A stretch of DNA of 22,052 bases from Kerstersia sp052103615 (GTDB lineage: Bacteria > Pseudomonadota > Gammaproteobacteria > Burkholderiales > Burkholderiaceae_B). Location: positions 1 through 22,052 of the forward strand of contig NZ_JBQEKA010000049.1 in assembly GCF_052103615.1 (NCBI RefSeq), written 5' to 3'. The notes under the pieces were generated by a model, which saw nothing but the letters and a program-made list of their open reading frames with translations, was not told the DNA's origin and did not search any database. Positions 1-6,654 of this stretch are shown here, piece by piece; positions within the stretch are counted from its first letter, which is position 1; each line of letters begins with the position of its first letter. The position numbers and the translations under genes are program-made.

Positions 1-70
1 GGCCCGCAGGCCCGCCACCGACGATCACGACGTCATATTCCATGGATTCGCGTTGGGACAATTGCGACAT
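1..70 (-). CDS. ETF-ubiquinone oxidoreductase, N-terminal fragment
   Basis: Only the first 23 codons lie in the window; the gene runs off the left edge. The translation starts MSQLSQRESMEYDVV and reaches IVGGGPAG, the glycine-rich Rossmann loop (GxGxxG/A) that binds the FAD ADP moiety. The RESMEYDVVIVGG stretch matches my recollection of the N-terminus of electron-transfer-flavoprotein:ubiquinone oxidoreductase, which passes electrons from fatty-acid and amino-acid dehydrogenases via ETF to the quinone pool at the inner membrane. The start is the first ATG, at 68-70. It is divergent from the CoA-transferase genes, a sensible pairing for acyl-CoA and ketone-body catabolism. With so little protein, another FAD-dependent oxidoreductase cannot be excluded. 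Confidence 0.7.
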   Translation of the reverse strand, partial: MSQLSQRESMEYDVVIVGGGPAG

Positions 71-280
71 AGCTGATGGTTTTCCTTGCTGGAACTCGAA
101 GTATGATGGGCGGGATTGTAGGGCAAGCTGGCAGCTCGTCAGGTGCGCAGCGCAGCTCTCTAATTACCGGTATTTCTATAGAACACCTTCTTGACCTCAT
201 CCGGCTCTTTGACCAGGAAAACCTGGCGCGGGCGGCAGGGGGCATCGTGCAGTCTTGAAGCCAGTAAGGAGCAGCAATCC
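71..280. promoter_or_regulatory. Divergent promoter region between ETF-QO and scoA
   Basis: These 210 bp separate two divergent start codons and must carry both promoters. A perfect 10-bp palindrome, TTCTATAGAA, lies at 174-183 inside an AT-rich patch in otherwise GC-rich DNA, and could be an operator or part of a -10 region. An AAGGAG ribosome-binding site for scoA lies at 266-271. No -35/-10 pair is clear enough to place. The short ORFs in this stretch have no recognisable content. Confidence 0.45.
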
Positions 281-979
281 ATGGATAAAGTCTATCGAAG
301 CGCGGCGCACGCGCTGGATGGCATCGTGGCAGACGGCCAGATCATCGGCGTAGGGGGTTTCGGTCTTTGCGGGATCCCTGAAGCGCTGATTGTGGCGCTG
401 CGTGATAGCGGGGTGAGCGGCCTGACCTGCGTGAGTAATAACGCGGGGGTGGATGGCGCGGGCCTGGGGCAATTGCTGGCCACGCGTCAGGTGCGCAAAA
501 TGGTGTCGTCCTATGTGGGCGAGAACAAAGAGTTCGAGCGCCAGTATCTGGCAGGGGAACTGGAGGTGGAGTTCACGCCGCAGGGCACGCTGGCGGAAAA
601 GCTGCGTGCGGGCGGGGCGGGCATTCCGGCTTTTTACACGCGTACCGGTGTGGGCACGATTGTCGCGGAAGGCAAGGAAATCCGGCATTTCGATGGCCAT
701 GACTATGTGCTGGAGCATGCGATTGTGCCGGATGTGTCACTGGTGCATGCGTGGAAGGCGGACCGCAGCGGCAACCTGATTTTCCGCAAGACGGCGCGCA
801 ACTTCAATCCGAATGTCGCGATGGCCGGGCGGGTGACGGTGGTGGAGGTCGAGCACCTGGTTGAGGTGGGCGAGCTGGAGCCGGACGCGATTCATTTGCC
901 CGGTATTTTCGTGCAGCGCATTGTGGTCAATGCGCATCCTGAAAAACGCATCGAGCAGCGCACGACGCGCAGCGCCTGA
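281..979 (+). CDS. scoA: 3-oxoacid CoA-transferase subunit A
   Basis: This 232-residue protein is the alpha subunit of a class I CoA-transferase, which moves CoA from succinyl-CoA to a 3-oxoacid such as acetoacetate. The N-terminus carries the family's glycine-rich motif GGFGLCGIPE (about residues 24-33); SNNAG and the GTLAEKLRAGGAGIPAFYTRTGVGT block are also typical. Length matches the usual 230-236 residues. The ATG at 281 has AAGGAG nine bases upstream; longer upstream reading has no comparable signal. It stops 13 bp before the GTG of scoB, so the two are co-translated and form the heteromeric enzyme. The substrate could instead be 3-oxoadipate (PcaI type); the divergent ETF-QO favours ketone-body or fatty-acid use, but the sequence alone does not settle it. 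Confidence 0.93.
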   Translation: MDKVYRSAAHALDGIVADGQIIGVGGFGLCGIPEALIVALRDSGVSGLTCVSNNAGVDGAGLGQLLATRQVRKMVSSYVGENKEFERQYLAGELEVEFTPQGTLAEKLRAGGAGIPAFYTRTGVGTIVAEGKEIRHFDGHDYVLEHAIVPDVSLVHAWKADRSGNLIFRKTARNFNPNVAMAGRVTVVEVEHLVEVGELEPDAIHLPGIFVQRIVVNAHPEKRIEQRTTRSA

Positions 980-992
980 GGAGGGCAGTACC

Positions 993-1643
993 GTGGCATG
1001 GAGCAGAGATGAAATGGCGGCCCGCGCGGCGCGCGAGCTGCAAGACGGCTTTTATGTGAATCTGGGCATCGGGCTGCCCACGCTGGTGGCCAACCATGTG
1101 CCGGCGGGGGTGGAGGTCTGGCTGCAATCGGAGAACGGTTTGCTGGGCATCGGGCCGTTCCCGGCGGAAGACGAGGTTGATCCCGACCTGATCAATGCAG
1201 GCAAGCAAACGGTGACGACCTTGCCGGGGTCATCCTTTTTTTCGTCGGCGGATTCGTTTGCGATGATCCGTGGCGGGAAGATCAATCTGGCGATTCTGGG
1301 GGCGATGCAGGTGTCCGAGCGGGGCGATCTGGCGAACTGGATGATTCCGGGCAAGATGGTCAAGGGCATGGGCGGTGCGATGGACCTGGTGGCGGGGGTA
1401 GGCCGGGTGGTGGTGCTGATGGAGCATGTGGCGCGGCGCAAGGATGGCGGCGAGGAAATGAAGCTGCTGCCCGCATGCAGCTTGCCGTTGACGGGGGTGG
1501 GGGTGGTGGACTTGATCATCACGGACCTGTGCGTGCTGGAAGTCACGGACAAGGGCCTGCGCCTGCTGGAGCTGGCGCCTGGCGTCACGGTCGAGGAAGT
1601 GCAGGCGAAAACCGCGGCCAGACTGGATGTGGCGGGGCACTAA
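993..1643 (+). CDS. scoB: 3-oxoacid CoA-transferase subunit B
   Basis: This 216-residue protein is the beta subunit. It contains the catalytic S-E-N-G motif (SENGLLGIGPFP, Glu47), whose glutamate forms the covalent glutamyl-CoA thioester in this family. The DGFYVNLGIGLPTLVANH block (residues 18-35) and the GAMQVSERGDLANWMIPG region are also diagnostic. I chose the GTG at 993 because GGAGGG at 980-985 sits seven bases upstream and the resulting N-terminus (MAWSRDEMAARAARELQDG) fits the family; the first in-frame ATG, at 1014, would trim only seven residues. The stop codon TAA at 1641-1643 is also the first three bases of the 13-bp repeat array that follows. Confidence 0.93.
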   Translation: MAWSRDEMAARAARELQDGFYVNLGIGLPTLVANHVPAGVEVWLQSENGLLGIGPFPAEDEVDPDLINAGKQTVTTLPGSSFFSSADSFAMIRGGKINLAILGAMQVSERGDLANWMIPGKMVKGMGGAMDLVAGVGRVVVLMEHVARRKDGGEEMKLLPACSLPLTGVGVVDLIITDLCVLEVTDKGLRLLELAPGVTVEEVQAKTAARLDVAGH

Positions 1644-1866
1644 GACTGTGCATCAAGACTGTGCATTAAGGGGTTGTACTAAGAGCCAGCAATAAGAGCA
1701 GCACTAAGAGTCTGCGCTAAGACCGCGTACCCATACTGTTTGCCAAGCCTGAGTGCTCCGGCTTGGCAAACAGGCGCTTAAGACTCAGGCTTAGCACCCA
1801 GGCTGAGTACTTCAGCTTAGTACTCAGGTTTCACGCTCAGGCTTCACGCCCAAGCCGAGGCTCAGG
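1641..1866. repeat. Degenerate 13-bp tandem repeats around a hairpin
   Basis: The 338-bp spacer after scoB is mostly periodic. Seven units of 12-13 bp start at 1641, 1654, 1667, 1680, 1693, 1705 and 1718; most begin TAAGA or TAAGG, and the first begins with the scoB stop codon. After the hairpin at 1736-1773, six units of exactly 13 bp start at 1777, 1790, 1803, 1816, 1829 and 1842, with consensus near CTTAGNACTCAGG, followed by a 12-bp unit at 1855-1866. Because 13 is not a multiple of three, TAA and related stops fall in all frames. I see no gene here. 1867-1981 is ordinary sequence leading to the aminopeptidase start. Confidence 0.85.
1736..1773. terminator. Perfect 14-bp stem hairpin after scoB
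   Basis: The arms CTGTTTGCCAAGCC (1736-1749) and GGCTTGGCAAACAG (1760-1773) are exact reverse complements around a 10-base loop. The position, 93 bp after scoB and before the next gene, suggests transcription termination or mRNA 3'-end protection. No T-run follows on either strand, so it is not a canonical Rho-independent terminator. A second, smaller hairpin (arms 1803-1811 and 1819-1827) forms within the following repeats. Confidence 0.6.
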
Positions 1867-1981
1867 CCTGTATTTGCTCCCTGCCGCCAAATCAGGCGCC
1901 AGCCCCGCTGGCAAGTATGCGGGCGTGGCGGAAGCGGCGGGCGGCGGTATGATTTATGCGTGCAAACGTGAGAGTGCCGCA

Positions 1982-3790
1982 ATGAATCAACATGCAATAC
2001 AACAGCGCCTGGAGGCGTTTCGTCATGCCCTGACACAGACGGGCTGCCAGGCAGGGCTGGTGCTGACATCCGATCCGCATTTATCGGAATATCTGCCGGG
2101 GTATTGGCAAGTCCGTGAATGGCTGAGCGGTTTTACCGGTTCAGCGGGCAATCTGCTGGTGACACAGCAAGAAGCGGCGTTGTGGGCGGATAGCCGCTAT
2201 TGGGAACAGGCGGAAGCGCAACTCGCGGGTACCGGAATTACCTTGATGCGTTTGGGGGGCGGCGCGCCAGGCATGGCGGACTGGCTCGCCGAGCAGGGCA
2301 GCACAGGCTGCCTGGCCGTGGATGGACGCACGCTATCGCTGACGTTCTGGCGGCGCATGGAGTCGGACCTGGCGGCGCGAGGCTGGCGTTTGCAGGTGGA
2401 TTTCGAGGGCGTCAGCCAGGCCTGGGAACAACGCCCTGCATTGCCGGTGTCGCAGGTCGTGGAACATGATTTGGCCTGGGCAATCGAATCACGCGAAGAA
2501 AAGCTGGACCGGGTGCGCGCGGCCATGCGCAAGCAGGGGGCCGATTGGCATCTGCTTTCCACATTGGATGATATTGCCTGGCTGTTCAACCTGCGCGGCA
2601 GTGATGTGGATTACAACCCGGTGTTTCTGGCGCACGCGCTGATCAGCGCGGAAGGCCAGGCGCAATTGTTTGTTGATGCGTCACGGCTGGCCAGCGGCGT
2701 GGCGGAACATTTGCGCAGCGCCGGGGTGCAATTGCAGGCCTATGACAGCATTACCCATGCGCTCGAAGGGCTGCAGGGCCAGGGGCTGCTGCTGGATCCC
2801 TCCAGCGTAGTGGTGGACCTGGCCAGGCGTGTGCCGGAAACTTTGCCCACCATCGAGGCGCCGAATCCTTCACGTTTGTTCAAAGCCTGCAAATTGCCTG
2901 CGCAACAGGACCATATCCGCCGCGCGATGGAGCAGGACGGCGCGGCCTTGTGCGAATTTTTTGCCTGGTTCGAGCGTGAGCTGGCGGCTGGCGCAGCTTT
3001 GACGGAATTGACGGTGGACGAGGTCTTGACGGCGGCGCGGGCCCGCCGGCCGGATTTTGTTTCCTTGAGTTTCCCGACCATTGCCGGCTTCAATGCCAAT
3101 GGCGCCATGCCGCATTACCGCGCCTTGCCGCAGGCCTATGCCGATATCGAAGGCAATGGCCTATTGCTTATCGACTCGGGCGCCCAGTATCTGGGGGGCA
3201 CGACAGACATTACGCGGGTGGTGCCTATCGGCCAGCTTTCCGCTGAACAGCGGCGGGACTTCACGCTGGTGCTCAAAGGCATGATAGGCCTGTCGCGCGC
3301 CCGCTTTCCCAAAGGGGTCAGCGGACAGGCGCTGGATGTGCTGGCGCGCGCGCCGCTCTGGGAGCAAGGACTGGATTACGGCCACGGCACCGGACACGGC
3401 GTGGGCTATTTCCTGAATGTGCATGAAGGCCCGCAAAGCATTTCCTGGCGTGCGCCGGCGTCGGTGCCGCTGGAAGCCGGTATGGTGACTTCCAATGAGC
3501 CAGGCCTGTACCGGCCCGGTCAATGGGGCATACGCATTGAAAATCTGGTGCTGTCCGTCCCGGCAGAAGAAACCGAGTTTGGGGATTTCCTGGCGTTTGA
3601 AACTTTGACGCTGTGCCCGATAGATACGCGCTGCATAGACATCGGCCTGCTGCGCGAAGACGAGGTGCGCTGGCTGGATGCCTATCATGCGGAGGTACGT
3701 CAGCGTCTGGCGCCCTTGTTGCAGACAGCGTTGCAGGCAGAAGCATTGGCCTGGCTGGAGCGGCGCACCCAGGCCTTGCTGGAGCACTAA
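1982..3790 (+). CDS. Aminopeptidase P family (M24B) Xaa-Pro peptidase
   Basis: This 602-residue protein is a three-domain aminopeptidase P, which removes an N-terminal residue before proline. Two creatinase-type N-terminal domains cover about residues 1-310, the M24 pita-bread catalytic domain about 320-530, and a C-terminal M24_C extension the rest (AFETLTLCPIDTRCID, residues about 539-554). All five metal ligands are visible: Asp398 (LLIDSGAQY), Asp409 (GGTTDITR), His472 (GHGTGHGVG), Glu506 (TSNEPGLY) and Glu520 (IRIENL). The length matches the long eukaryotic-like form (about 600) rather than E. coli PepP (about 440). The ATG at 1982 begins MNQHAIQQRLEAFR; the frame stays open upstream to 1763, but only through the 13-bp repeats, so that extension is spurious. 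It is a cytosolic enzyme of peptide turnover and appears to be transcribed alone. Confidence 0.92.
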   Translation: MNQHAIQQRLEAFRHALTQTGCQAGLVLTSDPHLSEYLPGYWQVREWLSGFTGSAGNLLVTQQEAALWADSRYWEQAEAQLAGTGITLMRLGGGAPGMADWLAEQGSTGCLAVDGRTLSLTFWRRMESDLAARGWRLQVDFEGVSQAWEQRPALPVSQVVEHDLAWAIESREEKLDRVRAAMRKQGADWHLLSTLDDIAWLFNLRGSDVDYNPVFLAHALISAEGQAQLFVDASRLASGVAEHLRSAGVQLQAYDSITHALEGLQGQGLLLDPSSVVVDLARRVPETLPTIEAPNPSRLFKACKLPAQQDHIRRAMEQDGAALCEFFAWFERELAAGAALTELTVDEVLTAARARRPDFVSLSFPTIAGFNANGAMPHYRALPQAYADIEGNGLLLIDSGAQYLGGTTDITRVVPIGQLSAEQRRDFTLVLKGMIGLSRARFPKGVSGQALDVLARAPLWEQGLDYGHGTGHGVGYFLNVHEGPQSISWRAPASVPLEAGMVTSNEPGLYRPGQWGIRIENLVLSVPAEETEFGDFLAFETLTLCPIDTRCIDIGLLREDEVRWLDAYHAEVRQRLAPLLQTALQAEALAWLERRTQALLEH

Positions 3791-3825
3791 GCGCTAGGCA
3801 CTAGTAGGCACTGAGCACTGAGCGC
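3787..3825. repeat. Short stop-codon-bearing repeats after aminopeptidase
   Basis: Directly from the gene's own stop codon the sequence runs as units of the form C-TAA-GCG, C-TAG-GCA, C-TAG-TAGGCA, C-TGA-GCA, C-TGA-GCG, so every roughly 7-bp unit contains a stop codon. It resembles the arrays after scoB and after the EamA gene. Confidence 0.6.
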
Positions 3826-3860
3826 AGGGCCGAGGCAAGCGGCGGCAAGGCCGCCGCCAT

Positions 3861-3897
3861 AAAAAAACGCGCACCGGTAAAAACCGGTGCGCGTTTT
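3861..3897. terminator. Bidirectional Rho-independent terminator
   Basis: A perfect 11-bp GC-rich stem (arms 3868-3878 and 3883-3893) with an AAAA loop is flanked by seven A on the left (3861-3867) and four T on the right (3894-3897). On the minus strand the seven A become a U-run, making a strong terminator for the lipoprotein gene; on the plus strand the TTTT serves the aminopeptidase gene. A smaller GC hairpin (3839-3857) lies just to the left. The two genes are convergent here. Confidence 0.9.
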
Positions 3898-3924
3898 GCA
3901 TGGGCGGGCGGGGCCGCCAGGGAA

Positions 3925-4317
3925 TTATTTACTGCCGCGCAGGCGGGCGTCGATGTCAGCCATCCAGACCTGGTCGCAGGTAACTTCGGTTTCGGGCGCC
4001 TTGCCGTACACCTTGGTGGAGACGGCATTGCACCATTCTTGCGAACCCTGGTCGGGGCCGTGGCCCTGGCCATCGGTGATGCCGGCAGTGGTTTCGACCC
4101 AGTCGAACCATTCGTCGGTGCCGATGGACGGCGTGTCTGCCGACGGCGCAGCAGGCGCAGGCGCGCTGGCAGGTGGGTCGATCACAGGCGCGGGGGCCGA
4201 CGCGGCAGGCGGCGCGCTGGGCGCCGGGTCGTTAGGCTTGTTATCGCAGGCGGCCAGCAGGGCCAAGGCGGGGAGCAGCACGGCAGCGCTGGCGATTTGG
4301 CGAGGGGAAAGACGCAT
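3925..4317 (-). CDS. Small proline/alanine-rich lipoprotein, function unknown
   Basis: I do not recognise this 130-residue protein. It starts MRLSPRQIAS with a hydrophobic stretch (AAVLLPALALLAAC) ending in a lipobox, so it should be cleaved and lipidated at Cys24 by signal peptidase II. The next residue is Asp25; in E. coli Asp at +2 is the Lol-avoidance signal that keeps a lipoprotein in the inner membrane. Residues 28-65 are a low-complexity Pro/Ala/Ser linker. The C-terminal 65 residues form a small folded-looking module with three Trp and two Cys (EWCNAV and EVTCDQVW), which could form a disulphide in the periplasm. AGGAG lies about seven bases upstream of the ATG. It is divergent from pyrG and convergent with the aminopeptidase. 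Confidence 0.8.
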   Translation of the reverse strand: MRLSPRQIASAAVLLPALALLAACDNKPNDPAPSAPPAASAPAPVIDPPASAPAPAAPSADTPSIGTDEWFDWVETTAGITDGQGHGPDQGSQEWCNAVSTKVYGKAPETEVTCDQVWMADIDARLRGSK

Positions 4318-4790
4318 GGGTGACTCCTATATGAAAATGGGCGGCCGGGGATGCGGCAGTGCGGCGGGCGCTGCCGTCAACTCAGACAGGGGCGGCGCAC
4401 CGGCATCATGTGTCCATGATATCTGCGGCGGGAGCTACAAGGTTCGGCGGTATGTGTCCGTCTGCGACATCTGGTGACTGCCGGGCTGGCAGGGGCTGGG
4501 CCGGGGCAAGCAAGCAGGCGCCAATGCCGGGCCCGGCAGCCGCGCGCATGGCGGTTTTCCGGGCCGCGCCAGGCGCCGGAACGGGATTTCGCCTGTCTCC
4601 GGCAAGGCACAACTTGCAAGCTTGGCACTAGCGGCCCGGAAGCTGAGTTAAACTTCTTCTTTATCCCTATCAACCCGAACCCCGGACGTGGCTGGCCGTG
4701 CCCGGGGTTCCTGGGGATGGTGCGGGCTTGGCGCAAGCCGCCTGTTCTGTTCCAGACCGCAACGGCCGATTGCCCCGGCCGTATTCTGAA
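4318..4790. promoter_or_regulatory. 473-bp region between lipoprotein gene and pyrG
   Basis: No convincing gene lies here. The region must hold the promoters of the divergent lipoprotein gene and pyrG. Visible structure: a 6-bp inverted repeat (ATCATG/CATGAT, about 4412-4427), a pyrimidine-rich tract at about 4651-4670, and a strong hairpin with arms GAACCCCGG (4677-4685) and CCGGGGTTC (4702-4710) in the probable pyrG leader. No reliable -35/-10 pair could be assigned, and no clear Shine-Dalgarno sequence precedes the pyrG ATG. Confidence 0.45.
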
Positions 4791-6452
4791 ATGACCAAGT
4801 ACGTATTCGTGACGGGCGGGGTAGTGTCCTCGCTTGGTAAAGGCATATCTGCAGCATCCCTGGCCGCGATTCTGGAATCGCGTGGCCTGCAGGTGACGAT
4901 GCTCAAGCTCGATCCCTACATCAACGTCGATCCGGGCACGATGAGTCCGTTCCAGCACGGCGAAGTGTTCGTGACGGAAGATGGCGCAGAGACCGATCTT
5001 GACCTCGGCCACTATGAGCGCTTCATCTCGGCGCGCATGCATAAGGTGAATAATTTCACCACCGGCCAGATTTATGAATCGGTGCTGCGCAAGGAGCGCC
5101 GTGGTGATTACCTGGGCAAGACTGTTCAGGTGATTCCGCATATCACCAACGAAATCCAGGATTTCATCGCGCGCGGCGCCAGCGCTGCCTATAACGGCAA
5201 CGCCGATGTGGCCATCGTTGAAATCGGCGGCACGGTCGGGGATATCGAATCCCTGCCGTTCCTGGAGGCCGTGCGCCAGATGAGCCTGCGTCTGGGCCGT
5301 GGCAATGCCGCTTTCGTGCACCTGACCCTGGTGCCTTTCATTCCTTCCGCCGGCGAACTGAAGACCAAGCCTACGCAGCATTCGGTGCAGAAGTTGCGCG
5401 AGATCGGCATTTACCCGAACGCGCTGCTGTGCCGCGCCGACCGTCCTATTCCGGACGAAGAGCGCGCCAAGATTTCGCTGTTCTCCAATGTGCCTCAGGA
5501 TGCCGTGATTTCCGTGTGGGATGCCGAGTCCATTTACGAAATCCCCTCCATGCTGCACAAGCAGGGCCTGGATAGCCTGGTGTGCGATGCGCTGAACCTG
5601 AACCCGCCGCCCGCGGATCTGAGCGCCTGGGACGAGATGAATGCCGCGCTGCGCCACCCGGAATCGGAAGTGCGTATCGGGATGGTGGGCAAATATGTCG
5701 ATCTGACCGAGTCCTATAAGTCGCTGAGCGAAGCGCTGGTGCATGCCAGCATTCACACGCGCAGCAAGGTCGTTATCGACTACATCGACTCGGAAGAAAT
5801 CGAAAAGCGCGGCGCTGCCGAGCTGTTGTCCGGCCTGGACGCGATTCTGGTGCCTGGCGGTTTCGGCAAGCGCGGCACGGAAGGCAAGATTGCCGCCGTG
5901 CGTTATGCGCGTGAAAACAAGGTGCCTTTCCTGGGTATCTGCCTGGGCATGCAGCTGGCGGTGGTGGAATATGCCCGCCACAAGGCTGGCCTGGGCGGCG
6001 CCAACAGCACCGAGTTCGATCCGTCTGCCCCGCATCCGGTCGTAGCCCTGATTACCGAGTGGATGGATCGCGAAGGCCAGGTGGAGCGCCGCAGCGACAA
6101 CTCCGATCTGGGCGGCACCATGCGCAAGGGCGCTCAGCGGGTGCCGGTCAAACCGGGCACGCTGGCGCACAAGATTTATGGCGATGAAGTCAATGAGCGC
6201 CATCGTCACCGCTACGAAGTCAACAACGTGTATGTGCCCCGTCTGGAAGAGGCTGGCCTGGTTATCAGCGCCCGCACGCCGACCGAGAATCTGCCCGAGA
6301 TCATGGAAATTCCGGATCACCCGTGGTTCCTGGGCGTGCAATTCCACCCGGAATTCACTTCCACGCCGCGTGACGGCCATCCGCTGTTTACCGGCTATGT
6401 GCGTGCTGCCCAGGCCCAGCGCCAGGCGCGCCTGCAAGCTGAAAAGCAGTAA
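4791..6452 (+). CDS. pyrG: CTP synthase
   Basis: This 553-residue cytosolic enzyme converts UTP to CTP using ATP and glutamine, the last step of pyrimidine nucleotide synthesis. The N-terminal synthase domain opens MTKYVFVTGGVVSSLGKG with its phosphate-binding loop, followed by the KLDPYINVDPGTM and DLGHYERF blocks. The C-terminal class I glutamine amidotransferase domain has the nucleophile elbow GICLGMQ (Cys384) and the partners His519 and Glu521 in FHPEF. Length is close to E. coli PyrG (545). The frame is open back to 4698, but the conserved N-terminus fixes the start at 4791. It is the first gene of the pyrG-eno-ftsB series. Confidence 0.98.
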   Translation: MTKYVFVTGGVVSSLGKGISAASLAAILESRGLQVTMLKLDPYINVDPGTMSPFQHGEVFVTEDGAETDLDLGHYERFISARMHKVNNFTTGQIYESVLRKERRGDYLGKTVQVIPHITNEIQDFIARGASAAYNGNADVAIVEIGGTVGDIESLPFLEAVRQMSLRLGRGNAAFVHLTLVPFIPSAGELKTKPTQHSVQKLREIGIYPNALLCRADRPIPDEERAKISLFSNVPQDAVISVWDAESIYEIPSMLHKQGLDSLVCDALNLNPPPADLSAWDEMNAALRHPESEVRIGMVGKYVDLTESYKSLSEALVHASIHTRSKVVIDYIDSEEIEKRGAAELLSGLDAILVPGGFGKRGTEGKIAAVRYARENKVPFLGICLGMQLAVVEYARHKAGLGGANSTEFDPSAPHPVVALITEWMDREGQVERRSDNSDLGGTMRKGAQRVPVKPGTLAHKIYGDEVNERHRHRYEVNNVYVPRLEEAGLVISARTPTENLPEIMEIPDHPWFLGVQFHPEFTSTPRDGHPLFTGYVRAAQAQRQARLQAEKQ

Positions 6453-6654
6453 GCGGCGGCATTGCGGTATTTGACCGCCACGCTCTGAGTTTGGCGCTTT
6501 GCATGCGCCCAGGGCGGGCGGCGACAACCAGCGGCAGAGGGCCAGCAAGGCCTTTTGCCGCTGGCTGCCATGGACAGGTCGCCCAGGCAGGCTTTTCACG
6601 GCTGCCTGGGCGCATGAATATCTGAATCAGTAACCATCTGGGGGTTTTAAGACA
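6453..6654 (+). promoter_or_regulatory. pyrG-eno spacer with two hairpins
   Basis: The 202-bp gap holds two stable inverted repeats in tandem. The first has arms CCAGCGGCA (6528-6536) and TGCCGCTGG (6556-6564) with further internal pairing. The second has arms GCCCAGGCAG (6581-6590) and CTGCCTGGGC (6602-6611). Neither is followed by a T-run. They may attenuate pyrG readthrough or structure the eno leader. A G-rich stretch around 6638-6644 is the only weak ribosome-binding candidate before the eno ATG. Confidence 0.5.

Noticed and set aside
1763..1981. N-terminal extension of the aminopeptidase upstream of 1982
   Set aside because: The extension translates the 13-bp repeat DNA and has no conserved sequence; the family N-terminus begins at 1982.
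4377..6599. 740-codon minus-strand open frame antisense to pyrG
   Set aside because: It mirrors the codon structure of pyrG, has no family resemblance (His/Gln/Arg-rich) and no start signal; long antisense frames are common in high-GC genes.
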